Assembly: GCF_947507565.1 (NCBI RefSeq)
Contig: NC_089183.1
Location: 248,001-312,000 of the forward strand
Length of the DNA: 64,000 nt
Origin: Oscarella lobularis
Taxonomy: Eukaryota; Porifera; Homoscleromorpha; Homosclerophorida; Oscarellidae
Reading direction: 5' to 3'
The notes under the pieces: model-generated
What the model saw: only the letters and a program-made list of their open reading frames with translations
Databases searched by the model: none
What the model was told of the DNA's origin: nothing
Program-made: the position numbers and the translations under genes
Shown: one piece after another, positions 1 through 10,468 of the stretch
Layout of the letters: the number at the start of each line of letters is the position of its first letter
Numbering within the stretch: position 1 is the stretch's first letter

Positions 1-360
1 TTTGATTATTAAAAAGATCTAAGCTCTGCTCTATATTAAAATTCAATTTAGAGATCAGAGGGAAACTAAACCTAAAATCCAGTCACGTTCAGTGCAAAAG
101 GTCACTCTAAACTTCCGGTGGAAGTATGAGAGAAAGACTCGGTGGAAAAAGACGGAGCCGTTGGTGCAACTAAACGTCCTCTACTCGTTGAATCATCACG
201 ATAACCGGCTCTCGCTTACGTTATTCAGAGGTCATGCACTTTTGAACTTGAGAGGTTATCCTAACTAAGACTTCCGTTACTAGATACGTACATCCGTCTT
301 CAATTAATTAAAATTTTAAAAGTGCGCCTGTACTCTCTCTCTCTCTCTCTGCGATTCGAC
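1..360. other. No gene recognised; short CT microsatellite
   Basis: I see no convincing exon on either strand here. A (CT)9 run lies at about 333-350 beside an AT-rich stretch. If the minus-strand exon at 368-789 is real, this region would be its downstream intron or untranslated sequence. Confidence 0.4.
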
Positions 361-367
361 GACTCAC

Positions 368-789
368 CGAAATTTCCAAGACTGTTTTCTGTTGTGTCGA
401 CGAGAAGTTCGAGCGATCGGACGTTTTCGAGTTTGTCCATGCCCGCTATTGCTCTCTAGTCGACGTTTGATGGGTGTATAGCGTGCGCTCGGGGTCGTAT
501 TGAGGCTTACGAGTCGCGTTGGAGATAGATATTCTGTCATCGCTTTCGCATCGTTTTCGTCTTTCGAAAACGGTTCCGGATTATCTTCGTTATTGAATCG
601 AACGCCCATGACCGATTTTGGTCGTTCGGGCGACGCTTGGGTTGCGTTGGGAAGGCTCATGGGAGCTGGGATTCCGAAAGGAGCCCCGGTCAATTTTTTT
701 GAAACTTGATGATAGAATAAGAAACCTTCACGTCGAACGTACTCGATTTTCGCCCGCTGCACGCGCCATTCGATGAAGAAGATCAACAA
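368..789 (-). CDS. Possible 5' exon of an unidentified minus-strand gene
   Basis: An open frame with an ATG at 789 runs to a good splice donor (GTGAGT) read from 367 downward, so it could be a first coding exon of about 140 codons. The product is basic and rich in Ser, Thr and Pro, with SPT and TPIKRRLE motifs that resemble cyclin-binding or nuclear-protein segments. A KRRLE-like motif is found in E2F factors, but nothing else here proves that family. E2F-like sites lie 250 nt upstream. I found no following exon in 1-360, so it may be partial or spurious. Confidence 0.3.
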
Positions 790-1031
790 AACATTGCAGT
801 TAGTGGGAAAATGCGTGCGCTAATACTGACGTAGTAAACACGTCGTGTCAAAGCAAATTTCGGTGAATATTCAATATCCTATAGCTTTATTAATTCTTTG
901 ACGTAAACGAAAAGCAATATCAAATCTGCCGTAACTCACTTGCAGATTCAATCCCAGGAGAATGGCACGGTAAATGCCGCTTAAAATGCGTTCGCAGCTG
1001 CAGATGACGCTAGCGTAGAAAGTGGAGGTGG

Positions 1032-1138
1032 TTGGCGCCCACCTTTTCCCGCAGTCCGTGTTCAAAATTTGGGTGTGGTGAGGTCATCGCGCGAGGAAAT
1101 TGCGTCATGCACGTGGGCAATTAAACGAACCGCACGTG
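1032..1138. promoter_or_regulatory. Cluster of E2F-like and E-box motifs
   Basis: TTGGCGCC (1032-1039) and TTTTCCCGC (1044-1052) match E2F-type sites. Two CACGTG E-boxes lie at 1110-1115 and 1133-1138. The cluster sits between the minus-strand ORF at 368-789 and the plus-strand gene at 1410, so it could serve a divergent promoter. Assignment is by motif only. Confidence 0.4.
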
Positions 1139-1278
1139 CGCGTCCAGATCGTACCAGTTTCAGTGTACTTTCACTTGCTACAAGCATGTTTCTAGCAGGC
1201 ATTCTAAACGCATTAGAACCACGAATATATCGATGCTGGAACTAAGCGCAAAGGCGTTATTTAGGGATTCACGGGCCA

Positions 1279-1358
1279 ACGTCATTCAATTAGAACTGAC
1301 GTCAATTCCTACGTCATACGAACCCGAACCGCCCCACCTGCCCGCCCCTATTTATAAG
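1279..1358 (+). promoter_or_regulatory. CRE and TATA promoter of the 94-codon gene
   Basis: A perfect palindromic CRE, TGACGTCA, is at 1297-1304, with half sites at 1279-1285 and 1311-1316. GC-rich boxes follow, then a TATA element TATTTATAAG at 1349-1358. The TATA box is about 52 nt before the ATG at 1410, so the leader would be very short. The arrangement resembles promoters of cAMP/CREB-responsive immediate-early genes. Confidence 0.6.
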
Positions 1359-1409
1359 CCCCGCTGACTAATCCGACGTTATCACATCAATCGCGTTCGT
1401 CGAAGCGAA

Positions 1410-1694
1410 ATGGAGTCTCTCGTCGTCTTCCAAAAGAGCAATCGACGCGGACGCCGCGGCGCGTGCGTCGACGTCGGCTGCCGAATCGATCCCATGGACG
1501 TTATCGCGGGTCAACTACTCGGTCTCAATTTCTCGCCGCCCGACGCGACTACTCCGTTCAAGAATCCGGCCTTGTCGACGGAGAATTGCCTCTACCCCGG
1601 CTTCTGCCACATTCACGCGACGTCGCGAAAGCCGACGATACAGCAGCAGGCGCGAGTCGTGCTCTCGAATTTCGCCACCGAAGGCGTTCAGTGA
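1410..1694 (+). CDS. Small protein of unknown function, CRE/TATA promoter
   Basis: A 94-codon intronless ORF starts at the first ATG after a well-formed TATA box and CRE. I do not recognise the family. The product begins with a basic stretch (RRGRRG), has five cysteines, two of them near the basic stretch and two in a C-x(5)-C pair, and ends with a Gln-rich, hydrophobic helix-like tail. There is no obvious signal peptide. A second overlapping ORF (1463-1879) is longer but starts further from the TATA box, so I prefer this one. An AATAAA at 2211-2216 could end a transcript with a 3' UTR of about 500 nt that meets the CARS1 3' end. Confidence 0.45.
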   Translation: MESLVVFQKSNRRGRRGACVDVGCRIDPMDVIAGQLLGLNFSPPDATTPFKNPALSTENCLYPGFCHIHATSRKPTIQQQARVVLSNFATEGVQ

Positions 1695-2157
1695 AGAAAA
1701 GCGAAAAGAAGCGAACTGTTCTAAGATTACGAGAGTATTCTGGGAGGGGAAACGAGTCGTGGCAAAGGAGAGGCGATAATCTTTCGCTTTCTACTTCGAC
1801 TTCGGCGTTTCCTCGGCGCCCACGCGCGAGGGCGCGGCGCAACGTTTTCAATGCGCGCGTTCGGGATTGTTCTTTGTAGCTTATTAGCGCGCCGTTGTAC
1901 TGTATGGCGCGATTGTATCTATATTCGAACAAGAACCGTGTTGTGCTCTATACGAGTATTGTGTCGCTTTCGCAGTATTTGCGTAGGTGTGTTATCTGTC
2001 TCCACGAACGCCGAACGAGGCGGACACGCGACTGCAATCCCCCGCAAATTCTTTCATCCCGACTCACTCACGATCACCGGCCTTATGACTCTGATTTCAT
2101 TCATCGCTCGACTCCGACTACGCAATTCGCCCGCAAGAATGACATACGTCGCAAGGG

Positions 2158-2216
2158 TTTATTCATCCACTCCTCCCCCCCCGCTCCCCAAACAGGACTC
2201 ATAAATTCATAATAAA
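2158..2216. terminator. Facing poly(A) signals of two convergent genes
   Basis: AATAAA on the plus strand at 2211-2216 would serve the gene at 1410. AATAAA on the minus strand (TTTATT at 2158-2163) lies about 65 nt past the CARS1 stop. The signals point past each other, so the two mRNAs would overlap by at least 60 nt. Confidence 0.5.
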
Positions 2217-2226
2217 GGATCCGCAC

Positions 2227-5200
2227 CTACGTACTTGCATTCACGTACTCGGCGTACAGTTTCTCCTGCTGCTGGTACATTTTTCGCATCTTTTTTCGCC
2301 GACCCTCGCCGATTTTCGTGCCGTCCGCGTCGTGGGTAGGTATTCCCTGAAAGGGAGAACGAGAACTTACACTTGGCGCGCACGTGTACGCAAAGGCCCC
2401 TCCCACGTTTCCCGCCAAACCAGAAACGGCTGGTTGGCCCACCCTAATCGGATCCCAAGGAACCCACATTTCCTCGCCGCACCTGTTCATCGAACTGAGA
2501 AAACTTGCCCGCTTCGCGACGAAAGAGTTCCGACGGCGGTATCTGCTTTTGTTGTTCTTTCGCTGCCTACACAAGAACAGAGATAAGCCCCGCCCGCCCA
2601 CACACACGTGCACACGTGTTAACCTGTTTCTCCGCTTGCAATCGCTTCGCTTCTTCTTTTGCCTTTCGCTTCGCTTCGGCCTCCTAGTCCGACTGTAAAA
2701 AATCGTTTTCCTGCTTCTATCTAATCTGCTTACCTCGCGATTCCGCTTCCGTTCTGCTAAGAGTATCTCCTTATCGACGAATTTGATCGCTGTCGGTTGA
2801 CCTTTTTGGAAATCGAAACGTCACGCCTCCGCATTTCCTAGGGCGCCACGTGATTGTACTCTACCTTCGATGTCCTCCAATCTAACGCCTAATTCCGGTA
2901 GTGCGTCATCTCGCAGTGCATCGCAGACGTCAAGAATTTCCCTGACTAGACAAAACGCGTCATCTGTGCACCCTCTCGTACGCATTTTGCAACGCGCCTT
3001 TTTCCTTGCGTGCAACGACGCGTACGTCATCCCTGAAGCGCGCTAGCGCGCCGACAAACGGCCCCGCAACGGCTTCCACCTACGCGACGATGTCATAACA
3101 TAATTCCCCAGGGCCTATTATGAGAGAAACTAACCCCAGCGGATAGCTCGCCCGCAGAAGAAAGCGGGAATCCGATAGTGCAGTCATCCGGGATAGCACC
3201 AAATACCTTGAAGCCGCAAAGAAGTCACTACACAATATTGAAGAAACCGCTAATACCATATCTACCTTTAGCATGTTTGTCAAATAGACCGCCACGCTTT
3301 TGATGAGGCTTAGATTGAAGTCGCGGCTCGACTGGCGGCACATTGATATGTAAATATTCGCTTCTTTGACCAGATCGCGCATGTGGTTCAACGCCGATGC
3401 CGTATCGATCGAATCTGCGCGCGCATTTACATGCAAACAGGCGCGCTAGACAACAAAGGGACGTCTAGCGTCGCCCCCACCGCCGCTTACCGCACAGAGC
3501 CACGTGTATTGATGATTTCTTCAGGAGGAATCTGAGAGAACACGGAAGTATCCCGGCATCATTATACTGAATAAAAAACCGATATAATGCACTTACTTTG
3601 CGTTGAGCTCTTTCTCAAGGGGCCCCCACTTGGCAAAGGCCTCATTCTCAATTCCCTGATTTCTCAGCAAATCTTTCGCCGTCAAAAAAAATTCCTAACA
3701 ACCCGTGAGACCAAAAAATTCGATTATTTTAATTTAAAATTCCTAACTAACATTGAATAATTTTTCCGTTTGTTCCGCTTCCTGCATCGTATTGGCGCTA
3801 TAGTCCAACGTAGCATTCCACGCGTGTAACAAAAAGGCAAAACGCAATTGGCGAGACGTGTAACGTTTCAGGGCTTCCTAAACTCAAATTAAATAAATCT
3901 ATGAGGGTTAGAGTACAACTAACTTTAATTGTTATGAAATTTTTAAGCGATTTTGACATTTTGCAACCTTCGATGGTCAGGTGACCGGAATGTAAAAAAT
4001 AGCTCACCCATTGGTTGTGCCCATAGCGAGCCTAGTTTATATAAAACTATTAGATTTCGCGACAAATATAAATAGGGAATTAATTTGTGGACCTCGGCCT
4101 GAGCTATCTCGTTATCGTGATGTGGAAATTTCAAATCGACGCCCCCAGTGTGAATATCAACTTTAGAACCCAGTATATCGCTAAGGAAACGTCTCGCCGA
4201 AACGTAGAATATCCCTAAGGCTCTTACCAGCACATTACGGAACACTCTATATGCCATCCCGGTCTTCCCTAATATTAATTAGTATTTTATTATTGTTTAT
4301 TGGCGCGTGGAGTCGTTACTTTTCCCCAGGGTGAGTCCCATTCCGGTTCACCTGGTTTGGACGCTTTCCACAGAGCGAAATCCTTCTCGTTTCTCTTCTC
4401 CTTCAGTCGCTCATCTGAAACGCTGAGTTCCCCTAGGAAGTATACCAATTAAATTATTTATTAGGACTCGAAATATTTACCTTCGCCTTCGGCCAAAGCG
4501 TCCAAATTTCCCACCGCTTCGGGAACCAATTTCGCGTAGGAATGATCCGGACTAGCGTCGAATTTAGCACAATCAAAATAAACGCTCCCATTAGAAACAT
4601 AGCTAAAAAATAAAAAAAATAAAAAAATATTAGTTATTCAACGAATCTCACCCGTAACCATTATCAATTATTTTCTGGACGTATTCGACAATTTCCGGGA
4701 CGTATTCACTGACTCTCGTGAGCACGTCAGCAGGCAAAACATTGAGCGCCGCCATATCGCGATGAAATTCGCGTTCCCAGCGTTGCGTTAGATCGGAGAA
4801 GATGCTATGGTCGCTCACTCCAGCGCCAAGCTGTAAAACGATCAATCTCAATAAATAGATTGATAGAATGCGTCTGTTTTACTCTGCTGTCGAGCCACGC
4901 TGATATAGGGTCGCTCGCTTTTTGAAGGAGATTCTATAGCGTAGACTCGTCTATATTGAATTGTTTGATGATTTATGTTTCTTACTTTTGTTGCTGCTTC
5001 TGTTTTCTCGCCTTCGGCTTCCTTCAGGGACTCGATTGCTTTATCTACGTCCGCCTGGGAGAGATGGGGAGAGTTTGTGATACGGGATTCGGCGCGCCCT
5101 GATGAATGAAATTAGCGCTCACCTTCGTTTTTCTCATCATTTCTTTCTTGTCCGGGTCGGTCGTCTTTTCGAATTTCGCATCGAAGCGCTTAGGACACGC

Positions 5201-5774
5201 ATCGCCTTATTCGCGAGCTCGATAAAGGAAATACGAGCGAATTACCTCCATCGCAGTGGTCACGTCTTTCATCAAGACGTCAGCGCTCGATAATCCGCTT
5301 TCGTACGTCGAAAACAAGTGATTTCGACGCGCTCTCTGAATAATCTAACATTTTCACGAGCTGGAATTATTGTCCCGTGTCGTTTCGCGCCGTTTTAGCT
5401 CACTTTATCGTCGACGTCCGTTATGTTCATGACGTAGAAGACGTCGTAGTTGAAATAGCCCCCTAGAACGCGTCGTAGTATGTCGAACGTGATGTACGAT
5501 CTACGAATAGGCTTCGAGGTTGTCGATTCGGCGTGCGAAATGGACGGAAAGCCGACCTGGCGTGCCCCATATGGGATGCATCGTAAACGGTCGGACCGCA
5601 GCTGTACCAGCACACTTTTCGGCCTTCGTTCGGCACGAACAGGTCCTTCTTGCGTGTGAGGCTGTTGTGAAGGCAAAGAGCGGGTGCCGCAGTGCCGGAT
5701 GGCGGCGTCCACGGCGGCTGCGATCGCTTCATCGAGACGCGAAGGAGACCATGAATTTTCGAGTTCCCGGACAT
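2227..5774 (-). CDS. CARS1: Cysteinyl-tRNA synthetase, cytoplasmic
   Basis: Class I aminoacyl-tRNA synthetase that attaches cysteine to tRNA-Cys in the cytosol. I could build 23 exons whose sum keeps frame: 5557-5774, 5404-5500, 5246-5344, 5123-5188, 4986-5054, 4883-4933, 4652-4830, 4481-4602, 4320-4432, 4228-4268, 4093-4180, 3924-4031, 3752-3877, 3597-3694, 3491-3531, 3266-3414, 3135-3206, 2982-3079, 2865-2941, 2734-2801, 2624-2683, 2483-2566, 2227-2346. The product is 747 aa with the start at 5774 (ATGs at 5732 and 5813 are alternatives); the human enzyme is close to this length. Visible motifs are [18 protein letters not shown] (zinc Cys and HIGH-type signature), FPHHDNE, and KMSKS near 3960. 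The lysine-rich tail typical of animal cytosolic CARS is present. The 5' end lies only 81 nt from the stop of the upstream AOS-LOX gene. Confidence 0.95.
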
Positions 5775-5855
5775 AGACATCAACAGTGCACGAAAAAAAC
5801 ACACCAAAGACATAGAGGAATCCTCTACGCAGTCCTGCTGCGCTCGTTCCGGGTC

Positions 5856-8800
5856 TCAAACGCAAATTCCCGACGGTATCTTGCTCGGAAGCAAGTAGGG
5901 ATACGGCAAAACGAGACCCGCATTCCTTTCCCCAATCTGACACTCGATTTCAATCAGACGATCCTTGAACCGATCCGCGGCCACGGCAACGCGCGCATCA
6001 TTGAACGACTCGACCGAAACCCTTCCCAAACAAACCTAAAAAGAAATCAAAAAAAATCATTAATTAATTAATTAATTAAAATTTTTTCTTACGTCATCCT
6101 TATCGATTTGAGTCAGGGAAAACGCCAGAGCAGCCTGCCCCGATATAGCATCCATATCTCCCAAAGAATTCAACACCAATTTCATATCGACGATTCCCTT
6201 TCGCTCCGGCGGCGGCCGGAACATAGCCATAGGCGCGTTCGGACAAAATCCGTACGCATCCAACTGGCCGCCGCTCAGCGCCGCCTGCTGGCCCGTCGCC
6301 GCGAAAACGATCGCCGTGACGAAGGAGACGAGCTCGTCGACGGTGACGAACGTCGACGGGACGTTGTGCCGTCGCTCGCCTTTCGTCGGATCGTACGGCA
6401 AGCCGACGTCGTGGATTTCGCGCACGAAGGCTTGGATTTCGGCGTCGGCGCGCACTTCGCCGTCGCCCGGGTAATAGGCGGCGACGACGTCGCGAACGAA
6501 GTTGCGGAGCGCGTGCCAGACGAGTAGGGCGTCGTCGCGGTAGAGATAGCCGGGAAGATCGGCGGTGCCGCGCTGGGTGAACGAGTGGGGGACGACGAGA
6601 TGACGAAAGTCGAATTCCTTGTACGCTTCTGTGTAGAGAAAAGTCGCGCGGTGAATTGTCCTCTTCTTCATCCCATAGTCTTACTTTTTAGAAGAGTTTC
6701 GATTCCTTCTTTGCCGATGCCGAGGACTTTTCCCAGGGATGAAGCGAGGCTGGTTTTCGTGACGAGGTTGAGTCCGATCAGCGAGCGAACGTACGGTTCG
6801 AGGAGCTTGTAGATTGGATGAAGGCTTGGGACGTTGCGGTAGAGAGCCATGGCAATGGGCTCGAGAACAAAGTGATTATTCAGCAGACGACTAACGACCT
6901 GATGATACTACAAATACAAAAAGATTATTGAATAAAATAGAAGCATTAATAGGTGTCTCTTACTTGGCTGTCTGCGCATTTGAGCCACATTTTAGCGTAG
7001 AGCCAATCGGTGGCGTTGTCCTGGGGTGTAAAGATCGGATTCAAGCGATTCGGTGTCTGCTTCAGTTGAATCGCTATGGGAACAAAAGCGTCGCCGCCCG
7101 TCTGCCAGAAGAGCCCCATAGCTGGAGTGACATAGCGCTTTCTGAGCGTCGCACTGGAACTGGGAGGAATCCCATCGAGAAGTGGATAATCCACCATATA
7201 AATCCTCCCAGCCTTTAAAAATATATCAAAGCTACAACTACATTTTTTAATTTGACTTACGTTGATTTCATTGGCTAGAGTTGTTGTACTGCCAATCGTC
7301 GCTTTGACGGTGAAATCGTCGACGGGAAATTTAGCCGGCAGTCCGTCGGGACCGACGCGGAAAACGGCCAACGGATGAGCCCCTTGGAGAAACTGACGTC
7401 CGTACTCGCGATCGTTTTGAAAATGCTCGGCTATAACGTCCGCAAAACCAATCTAAAAGATTCCGTAGATACATCGCGTTTGGATCTACCTTGTCTTACT
7501 TTCACGCGAAGCATTTGACGACACTCCTGAAACGATCCCAGCGTCTTCTGCTTGCCTTGATACTGCTCGATAAGCAAGCGACTCATCCCCGTGGAAATCG
7601 GGTTCTCGACGACAAATTTCTGCCTCGGATCGAGCTGCAGAGCCTTGGGAAGAGAATCGTATCCCTTCAAGGCGGCAGAAGCGGGCATTCCGACGTCGCG
7701 TTGCCATGACAAAAGCTGCTGCCAGCGGCACGTTTCGGAAGTGCGAGCCGCTTTCAGTTGCTCATTGTCTTGATTCGCAAGAGAAGCTAAAAGAAAAAAT
7801 AATATTATTTTTTAATTGTAGTTTTAGTTTTTTTTTCTTACCCGTTCCGGAGCTGAGAATGACGTCGTTTTGCACCAATTGCTTGCAAACGAAGTTCGTC
7901 TTGACGCCGTCTTTCGTAACGACGATCTTATCAATGTAGCAGGCGACGTCGCCGCCGGTGAGACTCAATTTCAAAGCAACAGGCTCCCCAACATCTCGAA
8001 CCTTAATCCAGAACTAAAACAAAGGCCCCAAACCTCTCCCTAGCCCACTTACCATACACTGCATCTCCTGATCATACCCACACGCGAGTATAAGAGTCAC
8101 ATCAATAGGCTCTGACCTCTTACTCTCGCCCATAATCGTCACCTGGGCCGTAACCCCCGCCAGACAACCGTCCGGTTTACACCCGTAAATCCCAATACCG
8201 TACGGAGTATCGGCGTCCATCTCGACCCCGTCCGCGTACACAGACGAATCGATGCCCTTTTGAACAATCTCTCTATAGAGCGTGCGACCGGCGTAGCTTC
8301 CGGAAAAAGCCGCCGATCGCATAACGCAAATCGAACGATAATCGAAAACCGATTCGGCTTCATCAGCCAATCGAAGCGACTCCGGTTGATTGTCGTGGCC
8401 GTAGCGGAGTCCTTCGGCGACTTCGGGGTGCAGCGGCTGCGTGACGCGAATGTCGGCGAGATCGAGCCACGGATACGTCGACGCGTCCCACGGAAGCGCC
8501 GGATTGTAGACGTCGTTCGTGTCGTCGAGACGACGATCGCGTATTTGGATTTGGAGGCGATATTCGATGGCGGTTTTTTCGAGCTGTTTGACGAATTCTT
8601 GCTTGAGGTAGTTCGGCGAGCGATCGTCGCCGGGCCGCGGCCCATTGTTCCTATAGGAAAGGTCATTAGGTGTCTATAAAAAACGTATGTAGTAGAATCA
8701 AGTGTCTTTGGACCACTGTTATTCACGGTGAACATACAAAGTAAATTATTGTACCAATGTCTTTAGTGCTGTACGAAATTATGAGGATATATATAATGCT

Positions 8801-9994
8801 TTATATGCTAAGGGCGTGTGGGGGCTTCGCCACCTCAATATCTACGTTTTATTACCATTGTTCCTATAGGAAAGGTCATTAGGTGTCTATACAAAAAACG
8901 TATGTAGAATTAAGTGTCTTTGGACCACTGTTGTTATTCACGGTGAACATACAAAGTAAATTATTGTACCAATGTCTTTAGCGGTGAACATACACGGTAC
9001 ATTCATGCATAGGTGTAATGCTAAGGGCGTGTGGGGCCTCACCTCAAGGACGTATAAGATCTCTATATCTACGTTTCTTACCATGGTTCTGCCTGGTCTG
9101 CTGCGTCTGGGAGCCCGCTTTCTGGGACGTCGTTTCCGGGTACGACTCGATAGCGACAGTGTCGCGTAACGCCGTCATCGCCGCGAAACTTATACGTCAA
9201 CTGAGCGTAGTAGTGAACCTGGGAGAACGACGACGGCGCTCGTCTCATCAACGAAATCAAATTATAGTAGCTAAAAATCAATAATTTAATGAATAGATTA
9301 GCGCCTATAGAACCAACGCACTAGCGCGAATTCTTCTGCAAATACGCCTTGTATTTATCGACGTCGCCGGTCAGCGGACCGGCAACGAAATCATCGAGTG
9401 CCGGCCCATTGAAAAAAACGAGCCCCTCGCCGGAAAAGAAGACCAAATCGAGCGGACCGCCTTCGTCGACGTCGGCGAACTTGAGCGCGACGCCGCGTAT
9501 ATCGAGACACCGATCGTCGAGCGTCGTCGCGTTCGAGTGACGAAGTCGAAGCGGATAGACGCGTCCCGGCGAGAAAAACTCGTGGGTAGGAAATTGCGGT
9601 TCGGCGACGATCGTCGCCGTGCCGACGCCGGCGACGCCGCTCGTGTTCGACGAGCGACGTCCCGTGCGAAGTGACGACTCGAAGAAGAGCGACTTGACGG
9701 CGCTGTGTTTCAACGCCAAGTGCTCTTTATTCGCGACGAACATGGGACAAGGAAGGGGCTAAAAGGGAGAATTTTTGCGAGGGTCAAATATTGTGGGGGG
9801 AAGAGGCGTACTGGAAATTCGTTTTGACGAAGACGTTGGGCTTCTTCGGTGCCGATCATTTTAGAGAGGTAATCGAAGCTCTTGTTTTTCCCTGTGGGAT
9901 ATTTTATTAGGGCTTTGTTTCTCTACTGTTTGTCTCTATCGTATTACGTACAGCTGTTCGTCGGGACGGGGCGTTGAGCGTGAGCTTGGGCCAT
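5856..9994 (-). CDS. Allene oxide synthase-lipoxygenase type fusion, catalytic residues lost
   Basis: Twelve exons (9952-9994, 9812-9891, 9322-9758, 9082-9270, 8053-8650, 7842-8013, 7500-7786, 7261-7452, 6964-7212, 6728-6907, 6093-6665, 5856-6035) join in frame to 1059 codons plus stop; the Plexaura homomalla fusion has 1066. Order: catalase-related AOS domain (about 1-385), PLAT (about 395-500), lipoxygenase (about 510-1059). In corals this enzyme makes 8R-hydroperoxide and then allene oxide from arachidonate. Here, by alignment with the coral protein as I remember it, AOS His67, Asn137 and haem-ligand Tyr353 become Asn79, Phe149 and Phe365 (constant offset 12). The LOX iron ligands His757, His943 and Asn947 become Arg756, Gln936 and Ser940; His761 is kept, and the C-terminal Ile is Val. 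Normal chemistry is therefore unlikely, yet the frame is open throughout. The 62-nt intron 6666-6727 is needed for frame. Confidence 0.9.
8651..9081 (-). repeat. Tandemly duplicated intron inside the AOS-LOX gene
   Basis: Intron 4 consists of two similar copies, 8864-9081 and 8651-8855, each starting with a GT donor and ending in CTATAG. Between them is the 8-nt string GAACAATG (8856-8863), which repeats the first bases of exon 5. The copies share the stretch around TGTCTTTGGACCACTG and the GCTAAGGGCGTGTGGGG stretch, read on the plus strand. If the 8 nt were spliced in as a micro-exon it would break the reading frame. Confidence 0.8.
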
Positions 9995-10468
9995 GGTGAT
10001 AGTTGGACAATGCAATCGAAGCGCGGAGTGAGAAGAATCGGGGAGGGCCACGCGACTTTATACCGCGTACGCGATTCGAGGCGCCGGGGGCTCTAAGCGA
10101 GTTTGAGGGGCCCTGTACACGTTTATAGACGGTGGAGATTGTATTTGAGCGAGTTGCGACAAATTTAGGCGATGTGCTGTACGCAATCAATCGGGTTAGC
10201 GGGGAACAAGTGAGAAGTCCTAGCACCCTCTTAAGAAGCTGTGGACGCGGGTTCAAAGGATGCGCTACGAAGAACCGGGCGAAACTGGAGGTTGCTAGGT
10301 GGGTCAAGGCAAAAACTTGGGAAAAAATAATCAGAACTAACTGAATAAGGAGATTAGTACCAAAGGAGCTAATAGAAAGAAAACAACAGGAGGGGGAAAA
10401 CAACTCCAGAGCGAAGGATAGAGTGTCTAAGTTTTTAAAAAAAGAGATACTGAAGCTATTGGGCGAGA
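9995..10468. other. Intergenic: AOS-LOX promoter and 3' flank of PTGR3
   Basis: The stretch separates the AOS-LOX start from the stop of the reductase gene on the same strand. It holds the TATA box at 10057-10062. I see no further exon; the minus-strand ORF at 9936-10403 overlaps the promoter and has no recognisable content. Confidence 0.5.
10057..10062 (-). promoter_or_regulatory. TATA box of the AOS-LOX gene
   Basis: TATAAA on the minus strand, 63 nt upstream of the ATG at 9994, within a GC-rich flank. The position predicts transcription start near 10030. Confidence 0.65.

Noticed and set aside
5520-6071. 183-codon plus-strand ORF
   Set aside because: It is the reverse of CARS1 exon 1 and the last AOS-LOX exon; its openness follows from the codon use of those genes.
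6666-6727. Apparent frameshift between two lipoxygenase ORFs
   Set aside because: A 62-nt GT-AG intron restores phase and brings the protein to 1059 aa, close to the 1066 aa of the coral fusion. The residues within it look weakly coding, so RNA should confirm it.
8856-8863. GAACAATG as a real 8-nt micro-exon
   Set aside because: It would add 8 nt and break the otherwise perfect AOS-LOX frame; it is better explained as a by-product of the intron duplication.
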